Part shown: positions 7,757-16,997 of the stretch, in pieces
How the letters are laid out: each line of letters starts with the position of its first letter
How positions within the stretch are numbered: position 1 is the stretch's first letter
From: Metabacillus flavus
GTDB lineage: Bacteria > Bacillota > Bacilli > Bacillales > Bacillaceae
Length of the DNA: 64,000 nucleotides
Assembly (NCBI RefSeq): GCF_018283675.1
Contig: NZ_JAGVRK010000001.1
Coordinates: 1,364,001 to 1,428,000 of the forward strand
Reading direction: 5' to 3'
Position numbers and translations under genes: made by a program
The notes under the pieces: generated by a model
Told to the model about the DNA's origin: nothing
Database searches by the model: none
The model's input: the letters and a program-made list of their open reading frames with translations, nothing else

Positions 7757-8079
7757 GAGATTTTTAAGGGGCTGTCTAAAAAGCCCTGATGAAAGGGTAT
7801 GTCCAAGTTGAAACGTCAAGAACACTCGCTGTAAGAGTGTTCTTGAGGTTTTTATTTTTGGCTCATTTATGATTTTTAACTGTGTGTATTGAATAACAAT
7901 GGGTTAGGATTATTGGAACGAAGGAATCCTGCCGCAGCAGCGGGACATGCAATACCCCCGGAGGCGCTGCTGCTCGAGGAGCTGGCCACACTCTAAGACT
8001 AAGCCGAGCATGCTGAACAGAAATCAGCCATATTCCCACCCTTTTCTTACAGCAGAGTTCATGAAAACAGATATAAAAA
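7757..8079. other. Intergenic region with terminator and degenerate dispersed repeat
   Basis: The first part holds GGGCTGTCTAAAAAGCCC and a strong terminator (separate entry). The rest, from about 7890, includes AATGGGTTAGGATTATTGGAACG and a G+C-rich stretch ending GAAATCAGCC. These blocks recur in similar order at 16925-16985. It appears to be a decayed copy of the local dispersed repeat. No gene is seen. Confidence 0.55.
7817..7859 (+). terminator. Terminator downstream of the MarR gene
   Basis: The 11-bp perfect stem CAAGAACACTC / GAGTGTTCTTG is followed by AGGTTTTTATTTTT. Confidence 0.85.
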
Positions 8080-8922
8080 CTACTTTCTTAGCAATTCCTC
8101 ATTGAAATTCGGGAAAAAAACTCTTTTCAGCAAGCTGCTGCAGCTTATGAAAAACAAATGGATGGCCGCAAGGGATATTGCTTCAATAGAGTTGTGGATA
8201 ATCAGAAGATGTAGGGTGAAGAGTATACTGTCAGCCAGTAAAATAATAAAAAAGTACAGGATCTTCCAAATGAATTTGCGGGAGAAGGCAGCGGCCGTAT
8301 ACAGTACCGATATGCCAATACTATAAATTGCGTTTGCGAAGGTATGATCCCTGCTGCTTTCGGCAAAAAGACCTGTCTGAAAAATAACAGTTGGCTGCAA
8401 GGCGTACAGAAGCCAAGTGACTGTGATGGAAATTGTGATCATACATATGTATTTGGTGAAGATGATGACGATCCGATCCTCTTTTTTTAAGAGACTGTAC
8501 CATGCTTTAGAGATATAAAATAAGACTGGAATAAATAAAAATGTATAGGATGTCCTCCACCAATTAAGCTCATAAACATCCAATTTGAGAAATAGGACCT
8601 CCACCAATGAAAAAGAAAGAGCGAACACAATCACATATCGGGCCTTGATTTTATATATGGAACCAAAAGCGGCTGCTATTGGTACGGAAAGTCCCTGGCT
8701 GAAGATTGACCCAAATGTGCTGTCGATAAAAGAATCATGGAAAACATTTGGTTTGTAAAGATAACAGTTATATACAACATAAACGATGAGTTCAAATAAA
8801 TAGGCAAGACCAGAATTAAAGAGCCATAGGGGAAGAAAACTTCTTTTGTCTTTGATCAAGCAAACGGCAAATAATCCAATTGAAAAGACCAAAAGGAGAA
8901 GATACCAGAACATATTAGGCAT
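8080..8922 (-). CDS. Multi-pass membrane protein (CBO0543-like)
   Basis: About eight hydrophobic helices span most of the 280 residues, beginning with FWYLLLLVFSIGLFAVCLI at the N-terminus. The aromatic-rich, small multi-pass layout, with an Asn- and Trp-containing segment near YELNWWRTSYTF, resembles the CBO0543 family of Bacillus membrane proteins with unknown function. I am not certain of that assignment. I chose ATG 8922 because GGGAG lies nine bases upstream. A TTG at 8985 would add 21 polar residues. The gene is divergent from the GGDEF-EAL gene. Confidence 0.75.
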   Translation of the reverse strand: MPNMFWYLLLLVFSIGLFAVCLIKDKRSFLPLWLFNSGLAYLFELIVYVVYNCYLYKPNVFHDSFIDSTFGSIFSQGLSVPIAAAFGSIYKIKARYVIVFALSFSLVEVLFLKLDVYELNWWRTSYTFLFIPVLFYISKAWYSLLKKEDRIVIIFTKYICMITISITVTWLLYALQPTVIFQTGLFAESSRDHTFANAIYSIGISVLYTAAAFSRKFIWKILYFFIILLADSILFTLHLLIIHNSIEAISLAAIHLFFISCSSLLKRVFFPNFNEELLRK

Positions 8923-9088
8923 ATCGCAAGTCTCCCGATAAAAGACGTTACTATTAGTGTGAGCAATAAATGCTATTTTAAACAAAATACTCCCTTTAAG
9001 GAAGAATAAGACTTTTTACCCTTCATACCTGCAGGATTTTGACGATAAAGAGAATATAATCTGTTTTTTAGAAAGGAGGGAGAGCCTT

Positions 9089-10780
9089 GTGAATCCAAAG
9101 TCTCCTGAGTTCGAAGCAGAAGCCGGCAATCCTGTTCAGGAACGGGATCATTCCTTGGAATCTCTATATAAATATCATCCGGATGCAATTTTGCGAATCG
9201 ATTGCACCGGCAGGATTTTATTTGCCAATGATTCTGCATCGGAATTGTTTAAACGGCCGCAAGATGGATTTTCAGGCAGCCATTACTCCTCCATTCTGAC
9301 TGAGAGCGAATGGGAGAAGGAAGAAATGATCCTTTCCCGCCCGGATGAAGTCAATCTTCCCTGTACAAGGGAAATCATTCTGCAGGGGGAAAGAGTCTGT
9401 AAAATAACATCTGTCCCTATTCTATTGGACGGAACCCTTGAAGGCTTCTTCCTTAACTTCCGTGATGTTACCGATATGAAACGGGCGGAAGAGAAGATTG
9501 CCCATTCTTCCTATTACGATGAATTGACGATGCTTCCGAATGACCGGATGGTAATGGAGAAGCTGGAATATATCACTTCGGAGAAAATTGAGCGCACCGC
9601 AATCATTAAGGTCAATATTGACCGGTTTAAATACATCAATGAAATGTTTGGCAAGAAAACAGGCGATACCATTATTCGTGAAATTGGCCGGGAGCTGCGG
9701 AAGCTTGTGCCGAAGCAATTTTTTGTTGGCCGGTTTTTCAATGATGAATTTGTGGTGATTGCAGATCGTCTTCAAGATACGGACTTCTTTTATACAGTCG
9801 CTGGTGAGATGGCAAAGGGTTTTAAGAAGCGGTATATCGTTGATGAACAGGAATACCGTGTCCAGGTTAGCTTTGGTGTGGCCATTTATCCTGATCACGG
9901 CACAAACCCGGATATGCTTTTGAAAAAAAGTGACCTTGCTTTAAAAATCAGCAAAGAATCAGCACTCGGCAGATATAGTGAAGAGAAGAGCCAGGAAATT
10001 GAAAGGCGCTATTTTTTGCAGAAAGAGCTCATGCATGCTCTAAAACGGAATGAGTTCCTTCTATATTATCAGCCTCAGTTTGATACAAGAACGAACCAGA
10101 TTACGGGAATGGAGGTTCTTCTAAGGTGGAATCATCCAACACTCGGAATCATTTCGCCGGCAGAGTTCATCCCGATTGCGGAAGAAACAGGTCTGATCAT
10201 TGAAATTGGGAAATGGAGCATGCAGGAGGCCTGCCGTCAGCTGCGGCATTGGCAGGAAACCAAGTCTCCAGGCTTACGGCTGAGTATGAATTTATCCGTC
10301 AAACAATTCTATCAGCCTGATTTGGTGCCGATGGTTACCAATGTCCTTCGTGATAACAGCATTATTCCGGACCATTTTGAGCTTGAGTTTACAGAAAGCC
10401 TTTCTATGCATAATAGTGAGACCTTTATACGGACCATCCGTGATCTGAAAAACATTAAAATCCATTTGAGTATTGATGATTTTGGCACCGGCTATAGTTC
10501 GCTAAGCTACTTAACACAGCTTCCTCTGGACAAAATTAAAATTGACCGCAGCTTTGTCCATAATATGCTGAGCAGCAAGCAGGATGAAATCGTAATTAAG
10601 GCGATTATCGGTTTGGCTGAAAATTTGGGATTACAAATGATTGCGGAAGGGGTCGAGTCAGAAATGCAGGCTGCCTTTTTAGAAGCCCATGGCTGCCACC
10701 ATATGCAGGGGTTTCTGTTCAGCAGACCGCTGCCTCACGACCAAATTACTGAAATGCTGAGCAAACAATATATTTCCTAA
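9089..10780 (+). CDS. PAS-GGDEF-EAL protein (c-di-GMP phosphodiesterase, YkoW-like)
   Basis: The 563 residues contain a PAS domain (about 25-130), a GGDEF domain (about 140-300) and an EAL domain (about 310-563). The cyclase signature is degenerate: FFNDEF replaces the GGDEF loop, so diguanylate cyclase activity is unlikely. The EAL domain keeps EVLLRW (variant of EALLRW), NLSVKQF, ELEFTES, DDFGTGYSSLSYL and KIDRSFV, so c-di-GMP hydrolysis is plausible. It lies where B. subtilis has ykoW but lacks that protein's N-terminal MHYT membrane module. GTG 9089 follows AAAGGAGGG. No membrane segment is visible, so it is probably cytosolic. Confidence 0.92.
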   Translation: MNPKSPEFEAEAGNPVQERDHSLESLYKYHPDAILRIDCTGRILFANDSASELFKRPQDGFSGSHYSSILTESEWEKEEMILSRPDEVNLPCTREIILQGERVCKITSVPILLDGTLEGFFLNFRDVTDMKRAEEKIAHSSYYDELTMLPNDRMVMEKLEYITSEKIERTAIIKVNIDRFKYINEMFGKKTGDTIIREIGRELRKLVPKQFFVGRFFNDEFVVIADRLQDTDFFYTVAGEMAKGFKKRYIVDEQEYRVQVSFGVAIYPDHGTNPDMLLKKSDLALKISKESALGRYSEEKSQEIERRYFLQKELMHALKRNEFLLYYQPQFDTRTNQITGMEVLLRWNHPTLGIISPAEFIPIAEETGLIIEIGKWSMQEACRQLRHWQETKSPGLRLSMNLSVKQFYQPDLVPMVTNVLRDNSIIPDHFELEFTESLSMHNSETFIRTIRDLKNIKIHLSIDDFGTGYSSLSYLTQLPLDKIKIDRSFVHNMLSSKQDEIVIKAIIGLAENLGLQMIAEGVESEMQAAFLEAHGCHHMQGFLFSRPLPHDQITEMLSKQYIS

Positions 10781-12608
10781 CTGTTTTTATTAATAAAAGC
10801 GATGATTTTAGAGACTGTTTCGTCTTGAGGGCTATGCAAATAGTGCTCAAACGGACAGCCTCTTTTTTTTAGATGGTCAAAAATGGTTGAAATGGTGTAA
10901 TTCATTGGCGAAAGACCTTCTGTTACTTCCCTCCATAAGAGCGGAGCGGCTATGCACGCCCCTTCAGGACCTCTTGGAGAATATGGGGCGATGATGGTTT
11001 TCCCCTCTGCGTGCTGAAGGTAATCCACGTACAGCTTGCCCCCCGGTTCTTTTTCAGGCGTTCAGTCGTGAATTTTTCCGGGAACTGCTTTATTAAGAAA
11101 TCCGCGAAAAATTCTGTAAACACTCTTGTATCGCTGTAACTCAAATTTTTTCCGGATAGAGGGATATGAATTTGAATGCCTTTTCCTCCGGAGAGTTTTG
11201 GGAAGGAAACGAGATTAAATTTCTTAAATAGCTTTTCTAGCTGCTTTGCAGCAAAAATAGCCAGCTCAAATTCGGCCCTGGAAGGCGGATCAAGGTCAAA
11301 AACAATTTCCATAGGATTGGTATCAGAAATTCTCTGAAACGGCAAATGAAATTCCAGGGCAAGCTGGTTGCCAAGCCAAATTAAGTCGGATAGAAACTCA
11401 CACCGCATATAGTCAATTCCATCGGCTTCGACAGATTGAATAAAATCGGGAGCGTAATCGGGTTTGTTCTTCTGATAAAATTGTTCTCCGCCAGAACCAT
11501 GGGGATAACGGATTAGCGTGAGTGTCCGATTTCTCAAAAGTGGAAGCATGTAAGGGGCAATATTCAATAGGTACAAAACATATTGAAGCTTATTAATTCC
11601 AGGTTCATTCCAAATTGGCTTGTCCGGGTGTGTGAGCTGAACCTCATGATGAATGGGTGCTGCATCGAACTGAAATTGTTCCCACGTACATTGCTCCGGG
11701 TCTCCCTTGAAATTGAATGATGCAAAGGATGGTTCTCTAAGCTGCTCCTTGTAAAAAGAGAGGAATTTAACGTTTACACAAATTCCCGGGGCAACCTTAT
11801 ATGTTTGGCTGCTATAGGAAACAGCGTTCTGTTTAATCGTTTGGATAAGAGCCTCTCTTTCCTCTCCAGTTATTCCATGCGAAAATGAGCCAGGTGAGAA
11901 CACCTGTCCATCCTTGAACAGCCCTGTTTCAAAATATCCGTTTTTTTCATCGTAGCCAGTAATAAATAATGTTGACCATTTATAGTTTTTTACCTTTTTC
12001 CATGTTTCCGTTCTTTTTCCAGCTGTCCATTTCCCTTTTCTGTGCTTGGCTACAATTCCTTCTGCTCCATGCAGTTCAATACGTTCCCATAGCGGACGGG
12101 GTTCCTTATAGGAAGGGACCATCTGGATAAGTTCGGTTGCTTCCTCGGATGGATGGAGGGGTAACCGCAGTTCTTTGAAAAATGCTTCGAGCTGTCCTTT
12201 CCTTTGTGAATAGGTATCGTACATAAGAGGCTTTCCGTTGTGGAGCAGCAAATCAAAAACAAGCAGTTTACAAGGTTTACCAGCAGAGGCTTGCTGAATT
12301 CGATCAGCTGATTTCAAACGTCCTCTCATTTGAATATCCTGAAAATCAGCTCTGAGAGACGAACGGAGTGAAACGAGTTCTCCGTCAAAAGTCATCGGGA
12401 GGAACGGCTGAATAGAAGGCATGATCTGCTGGACAAACTCAATAATTTCCGGGAAAAGAATCCTCAGATCCTTTCCGTTCCGGCTTATGAGAGAGATAAA
12501 ATCCCTCTCTATGTATAAAATGGCTCGAAAGCCATCATACTTCACTTCGTAAAGCCAATCCGGTCCGGCCGGAAGTTCGGACGCGAGGACAGGGAGCATC
12601 GGTTTCAA
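10777..12608 (-). pseudogene. ligD: Bifunctional NHEJ ligase/polymerase LigD, frameshifted
   Basis: LigD repairs double-strand breaks together with Ku. The gene starts at TTG 12608 (AGAGGTGAT upstream). The N-terminal ATP-dependent ligase has the adenylated lysine in YEVKYDGFR (Lys23). The C-terminal primase/polymerase has YPHGSGGEQF, QKNKPDYAPDF and the catalytic pair DLDPPS. The frame breaks at a run of six C (plus strand, 11039-11044). Read through, it gives CTWITFST and stops. With one extra base it continues as KLYVDYLQHAEGKTI to the end at 10777. The joined length, about 610 residues, equals B. subtilis LigD (611). This may be a real mutation or a homopolymer sequencing error. The frame shift removes only the last 80 or so residues. 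Confidence 0.93.
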
Positions 12609-12696
12609 TCAAATCACCTCTAAGAAAGAGAATGTAGGAGTAATAAGGCAGAGTTGCAATTCCGTTACTAAAGGACATAAGAAAGGAGCCAATCCG

Positions 12697-13218
12697 ATGA
12701 AAAAAGCTGTATTCCTTGATCGGGACGGGGTCATAAATGAAGTGCTGACTCACAGAGTTAAATTTGTGAACCGGCCAGATCAGTTTTATCTCTTAGACCG
12801 TGCAGGTGAGGCAGTGAAACTGCTCAATGATCACGGCTACCTCGTATTTGTTGTGACCAATCAGGGCGGGATTGGTCTTGGGCACATGACAGAAGAGCAG
12901 CTGAATCTGGTGCACAAAGAGATGATCCGCCAGATTGGAGAAAAAGGAGGAGTCATCCAGGATACAGCTTGCTGCATGCATGTTCCCAATAGCGGCTGTC
13001 TTTGCCGTAAACCAGAGCCGGGAATGATCCTTTCCCTCGCAGAGCGCTATGGAATTGACCTTTCCCGCTCCTACATGGTCGGCGATCGGGAGCCGGATGT
13101 CTTAGCCGGAAAAAGAGCTGGTACCTGTGTTCTATTTATCGGCGATCAGGCAGGCCTCGGGGATACTCAATTCCCGAACCTTTGGGAGGCGGCGCAATGG
13201 ATTATTTTAAAAGATTAA
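12697..13218 (+). CDS. HAD-IIIA phosphatase, HisB/GmhB type
   Basis: The 173 residues carry HAD motif I as FLDRDGVINE (residues 6-15), motif II VTNQGGIG, and motif III-IV at CRKPEPGM and MVGDREPDVLAGKRAG. A Cys/His cluster (CCMHVPNSGCLC) matches the zinc loop of D-glycero-D-manno-heptose 1,7-bisphosphate phosphatase and histidinol-phosphatase. The exact substrate is not shown; no heptose or his genes are near. ATG 12697 follows AAAGGAGCC. It is divergent from ligD, and its 3' end overlaps the convergent ku gene by four bases. Confidence 0.88.
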   Translation: MKKAVFLDRDGVINEVLTHRVKFVNRPDQFYLLDRAGEAVKLLNDHGYLVFVVTNQGGIGLGHMTEEQLNLVHKEMIRQIGEKGGVIQDTACCMHVPNSGCLCRKPEPGMILSLAERYGIDLSRSYMVGDREPDVLAGKRAGTCVLFIGDQAGLGDTQFPNLWEAAQWIILKD

Positions 13219-14081
13219 GCCTTTTTCCTGGCAGTCCGCTTCTTTTTCCCTGCTGAGGCAGGTTCTTTTTTGGTTTCTGCTGCAGGTTCCTTCGGTTTTT
13301 TGGAAGCCGTTTTAGATTTTTCGATGCTTGCCTGCAGCTGGCTCATCAGATCGACTACATTTTCCCTAGGGGCATCTTCAGGAACGGCGGTGCCCTCGTT
13401 TTGTTCGATTTTGGTTTGGATTAAGCGGAGCAGAGCCTCCCTGTAATCATCCTTGTATTGTTCCGGATCAAACTCAGCAGTGAGCTGATCAATCAGCATC
13501 ATCGCGGTGTCGAGTTCTTTTTTCTGTATATCGGTTTGCTCAGGAACAGATGGCACCTCATCTGCAGAACGTACTTCATCCGGATAATGGATAGTTTCCA
13601 TCACAAGACAATTTTTATAAACCCTGACGACAGCCATTTGCTGTTTGGAGCGAATTGTCATTTCAGCGATCCCGATTCTTCCTGATTGCTTTAGTGCCTC
13701 CCTTAATAAAGCATAAGCCTTCGAACCATTATCTCCTGGTCCTAAGAAATAGCTCCGGTTAAAGTAGATAGGGTCAATATCTTCGAGCTTTACAAAATCT
13801 ACAATCTCAACAGCCTTGTCTGCATGCTCCTCCTTCAAATCTTTTAAATCTTCTTCTGATAAAATGACAAATTTTCCTTTCACATATTCATATCCTTTGA
13901 CGATGTCATCTGCTTCAAGTTCACGGTCGCAATTCGGGCATTTTTTTTCATATTTGATTGGTGTATGGCATTCTTTATGAAGACTTCTTAATTTTATGTC
14001 CTTATCCTCCGTTGCTGCATAAAGCTTCACTGGAATGTTAACTAAGCCAAACCGAATGGAACCCTTCCACATCGTGTGCAT
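13215..14081 (-). CDS. ku: DNA end-binding protein Ku
   Basis: This is the bacterial Ku homodimer subunit (B. subtilis YkoV). It threads onto DNA ends and recruits LigD for non-homologous end joining. The 288 residues start MWKGSIRFGLVNIPVKLY, the family hallmark. A Zn-type CPNCDRE element lies near 48, and the Ku core beta-barrel runs to about residue 230. The tail is Lys/Ala-rich (KKKRTARKKA), which contacts DNA in related proteins. ATG 14081 follows GAGGAGGATAAAATGT. It is on the same strand as ligD but separated by the HAD gene, so they are probably separate units. Confidence 0.97.
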   Translation of the reverse strand: MHTMWKGSIRFGLVNIPVKLYAATEDKDIKLRSLHKECHTPIKYEKKCPNCDRELEADDIVKGYEYVKGKFVILSEEDLKDLKEEHADKAVEIVDFVKLEDIDPIYFNRSYFLGPGDNGSKAYALLREALKQSGRIGIAEMTIRSKQQMAVVRVYKNCLVMETIHYPDEVRSADEVPSVPEQTDIQKKELDTAMMLIDQLTAEFDPEQYKDDYREALLRLIQTKIEQNEGTAVPEDAPRENVVDLMSQLQASIEKSKTASKKPKEPAAETKKEPASAGKKKRTARKKA

Positions 14082-14231
14082 ACATTTTATCCTCCTCGTT
14101 CATTTATTCCTGAATACATCATCTAAGTGAATCCTTCTGATTGAGGTTTCATTTTATAGTTCTAGTTTGTATACGTTTACATGGTATGATGAATAAAAAA
14201 ATATGCAAAATCAGGAAGAGGTGGGAACAAC

Positions 14232-15299
14232 ATGAAAAAATGTTTCATTACAGGTTTCCCGGGCTTCATATCCAGGGAATTAATTAAAGAAGCCGTTCAG
14301 CAAAATCTTTTCGATTATTATTATGTGCTGGTGCTGCCGGAATTTGCGGAGCGCGCAGACAAAGAACTAAATCTCCTTGCAGCAGGTAAGGCAGAGGCTG
14401 TAACCGGAGATATAACAAAAGAGGGATTGAATATAAACCCAGCCATTTTAAAGGGTCTTGAGCAGGAAGTAACTCATGTTTTTCATCTGGCAGCTATATA
14501 TGACCTGGGCGTAGATGAGGAATTTGCAAAAAAGGTAAATGTAACAGGGACAGAGAATGTTATAGAATGGGCGCTTACACTCAACTTGGAATGCTTTACA
14601 TACTTCAGTACCGCTTATGTGTCCGGCAAGAGGACAGGAGAAGTTTTTGAAGGGGACTTAGAGGATGGGCATAGCTTCAAAAACCATTATGAATCTACGA
14701 AGTATATGGCCGAAAAACTCGTCAGGACACGAATGAATAAACTGCCGGCTGTTATTATCAGACCGGGTATTGTCACCGGGAATTCGAAAACAGGTGAAAC
14801 GAGTAAGTTTGATGGCCCCTATTATATGCTCAATATGTTCAGTAAGCTTAAGTTCCTTCCTGCTACACCAAGAATAGGAAAGGGGAATGTGTTGTTTAAT
14901 ACGGTGCCTGTCGACTTTCTGGTGAACGCTGTCCTCTATTTATCTTTAAGGAAAGAGGCTGCAGGCCATACGTTTCATGTAACAGATCCAAATCCCGGAA
15001 CAATTGGGGAACTGTATGATCTCTTTTTAAAAGAGCTGCTGAATAGGAAAACCAGGGGGAGCATTCCTCCCGGTGCTGCAAAATTAGGCCTGTCTTCAAA
15101 GGCTGTATGCAATTGGCTCGGCACTCGCAAAGAAGCCCTCGATTATTTTCAATATGATGTGCGCTATGACTGCACCAATTTACTGCACCATTTGGAAGGG
15201 TCAGGGATTGCTTGTCCGAATATAAGGGAATACGGACATAAACTAGTTCATTACTATAAAGAAAAACAATTTGCCAAGGAGGAGAAAATTCATGCTTAA
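14232..15299 (+). CDS. NAD(P)-binding SDR, male-sterility/thioester reductase type
   Basis: The 355-residue extended SDR has the nucleotide-binding loop TGFPGFISREL (residues 8-18), the VFHLAAIYDL strand near 90, the FSTAYVSG serine region and the YESTKYMAEKLV catalytic Tyr-x3-Lys. The NAD-binding-4 layout resembles fatty acyl-CoA and thioester reductases that make aldehydes. It overlaps the start of the downstream aldehyde dehydrogenase gene by eight bases, which suggests translational coupling and a shared pathway, perhaps fatty aldehyde turnover. The substrate is inferred only. GAGGTGGG precedes ATG 14232. Confidence 0.85.
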   Translation: MKKCFITGFPGFISRELIKEAVQQNLFDYYYVLVLPEFAERADKELNLLAAGKAEAVTGDITKEGLNINPAILKGLEQEVTHVFHLAAIYDLGVDEEFAKKVNVTGTENVIEWALTLNLECFTYFSTAYVSGKRTGEVFEGDLEDGHSFKNHYESTKYMAEKLVRTRMNKLPAVIIRPGIVTGNSKTGETSKFDGPYYMLNMFSKLKFLPATPRIGKGNVLFNTVPVDFLVNAVLYLSLRKEAAGHTFHVTDPNPGTIGELYDLFLKELLNRKTRGSIPPGAAKLGLSSKAVCNWLGTRKEALDYFQYDVRYDCTNLLHHLEGSGIACPNIREYGHKLVHYYKEKQFAKEEKIHA

Positions 15300-16818
15300 A
15301 GCGATTAATCCTGCAACAGGTTCTGAGATTAAAGAAATTGAGGAAGTTCAGCTGAGTGAAGCTGGACGGATTTTCCAGCAGGCAGAGCACGCCCAAAAAG
15401 AGTGGCAGAATAAATCATTGAAAGAAAGGCTTGTTTACTATAAAACGCTTCGCTTACTTATGGCTTTAAAACTGGATCAAATCACGACAATTATTCATGC
15501 AGATACGGGGAAACCGAAAGCGGAGGCGCTGGCTACTGATATTATGCCGGTTATTGACTCAATCCAGCACCTGGAGAAAACAGCCGAAACCGTATTGGGG
15601 AGGCAAAACCAGACTACTCCCGTCCTTTTTTGGGGCAAAAAAAGCTATATTGAGTATATGGCAAGAGGTACGGTTCTGATCATTTCTCCTTGGAATTATC
15701 CGCTTCAGCTGGCGATGGTACCGGTATTGAGCGCGCTCGCGGGGGGGAACTCGGTCATTTTAAAGCCATCAGAAGTAACTCCGCTGACAGGTAAACTGAT
15801 CGAACTGCTGTTTAAAGAAGCTGGCTTCCCGGAAGGTATTGTGCAGGTAGCGCAAGGCGGCAAGGAACTAGGAGAAGCGCTTGTGAAGGAAAAACCGGAT
15901 TATATCTTTTTTACCGGGTCTGTTAAAACCGGAAAAATAATTCAGGAGCAGGCAGCAAAGGATCTTATACCGACAACGCTTGAACTCGGCGGAAAAGATC
16001 CCCTGATTGTATTTGATGACGCTAATCTTGACAGGGCAGCAAAAGCGGCAGTGTGGGGAGCATTTACAAATAGCGGCCAAGTATGCATGAGTACGGAGAG
16101 AGTTTACGTGCAGCGTGCAGTTTATCAGACATTTGTGAGGAAAGTACAGGAGCTGACCATGAATTTGAAGCAGGGATCCTCTTTAAATGATGATATTGGA
16201 TCCATGACTTTCCCGCATCAGGTTGACGTTGTCAAGAAGCAGGTCGCTGATGCAGTGAACAATGGAGCTAAACTTGCAGCGGGCAGCATCCCGGCGGAAT
16301 GGGATGAGGACAGCATGTTTATAAAACCTATGGTTCTGATTGACGTCGATCAGGATATGGATATTATGCAGGAGGAAACATTCGGCCCGGTCATGCCGAT
16401 TATGCCTTTTGATACGGAAGAAGAAGCCATAGAGCTTGCAAATGGCACGATTTATGGCTTGAATGCGAGCGTTTGGTCGTCAGATATTGAGAGGGCGGAA
16501 CGGATAGTATCGAAACTTGTTACGGGAAATGCGGTTGTAAATGATGTTATGCTAACCGTCATGAATCCCAATCTCCCATTCGGCGGGGCAAAGCAAAGCG
16601 GAATTGGCCGGTACCACGGAGAAGGCGGCCTGCGAATCTTCTGCCACGAGAAATCCGTTATGACGGACACAGGGAAGAGAAGCAGCGAAATTCAATGGTA
16701 TCCTTACCGTGGAAAATACAAACCGTTTAAAGCTCTTTTTCAAACTGTGTTCGGTTCCGATAAAAACTGGAAAGCTGCAGCGAAAGCATATCGGGACATT
16801 ATGAAGCAATCCAAATAA
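15292..16818 (+). CDS. Aldehyde dehydrogenase family protein
   Basis: The 508-residue NAD(P)-dependent enzyme has ISPWNYPLQLAMVP and LKPSEVTPLTG in the cofactor domain, FFTGSVKTGK, the catalytic Glu in TLELGGKDPL, the catalytic Cys in NSGQVCMSTERVYV, and ETFGPVMP. ATG 15292 follows AAGGAGGAGAAAATT and lies inside the end of the SDR gene, forming an operon with it. The C-terminal extension after the catalytic fold has a hydrophobic/aromatic stretch (KPFKALFQTVFG), reminiscent of membrane-associated fatty aldehyde dehydrogenases. That association is inference. Confidence 0.94.
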   Translation: MLKAINPATGSEIKEIEEVQLSEAGRIFQQAEHAQKEWQNKSLKERLVYYKTLRLLMALKLDQITTIIHADTGKPKAEALATDIMPVIDSIQHLEKTAETVLGRQNQTTPVLFWGKKSYIEYMARGTVLIISPWNYPLQLAMVPVLSALAGGNSVILKPSEVTPLTGKLIELLFKEAGFPEGIVQVAQGGKELGEALVKEKPDYIFFTGSVKTGKIIQEQAAKDLIPTTLELGGKDPLIVFDDANLDRAAKAAVWGAFTNSGQVCMSTERVYVQRAVYQTFVRKVQELTMNLKQGSSLNDDIGSMTFPHQVDVVKKQVADAVNNGAKLAAGSIPAEWDEDSMFIKPMVLIDVDQDMDIMQEETFGPVMPIMPFDTEEEAIELANGTIYGLNASVWSSDIERAERIVSKLVTGNAVVNDVMLTVMNPNLPFGGAKQSGIGRYHGEGGLRIFCHEKSVMTDTGKRSSEIQWYPYRGKYKPFKALFQTVFGSDKNWKAAAKAYRDIMKQSK

Positions 16819-16861
16819 TCAGGAAGGGGCTATTTAAAAAGCCCTGTTGAGAATAATATAG

Positions 16862-16900
16862 AAACCCGGGAACGCTGGCAGAGCATTTCAGGGTTTTTTG
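16862..16900 (+). terminator. Probable terminator of the SDR-ALDH operon
   Basis: AAACCC (16862-16867) pairs with GGGTTT (16891-16896), with a shorter internal helix (GCTGGCAGAGC region), and is followed by T residues. A second small hairpin GGGGCT/AGCCC lies just upstream at about 16827-16843. Confidence 0.5.
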
Positions 16901-16924
16901 ATTATTAAAGGGGTTTAACTGTGT

Positions 16925-16985
16925 TTTTTAACCATAATGGGTTAGGGGGATTGGAGCGAGCATCCTGCAGCGGAAATCAGCCAAT
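16925..16985. repeat. Short dispersed repeat fragment
   Basis: AATGGGTTAGGGGGATTGGAGCGAG and CTGCAGCGGAAATCAGCC match blocks at 7890-8030 and 40376-40410, and the edges of the larger repeats at 35033 and 52196. It lies just downstream of the minus-strand uppP gene. Confidence 0.5.
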
Positions 16986-16997
16986 AGTTTAGACATC

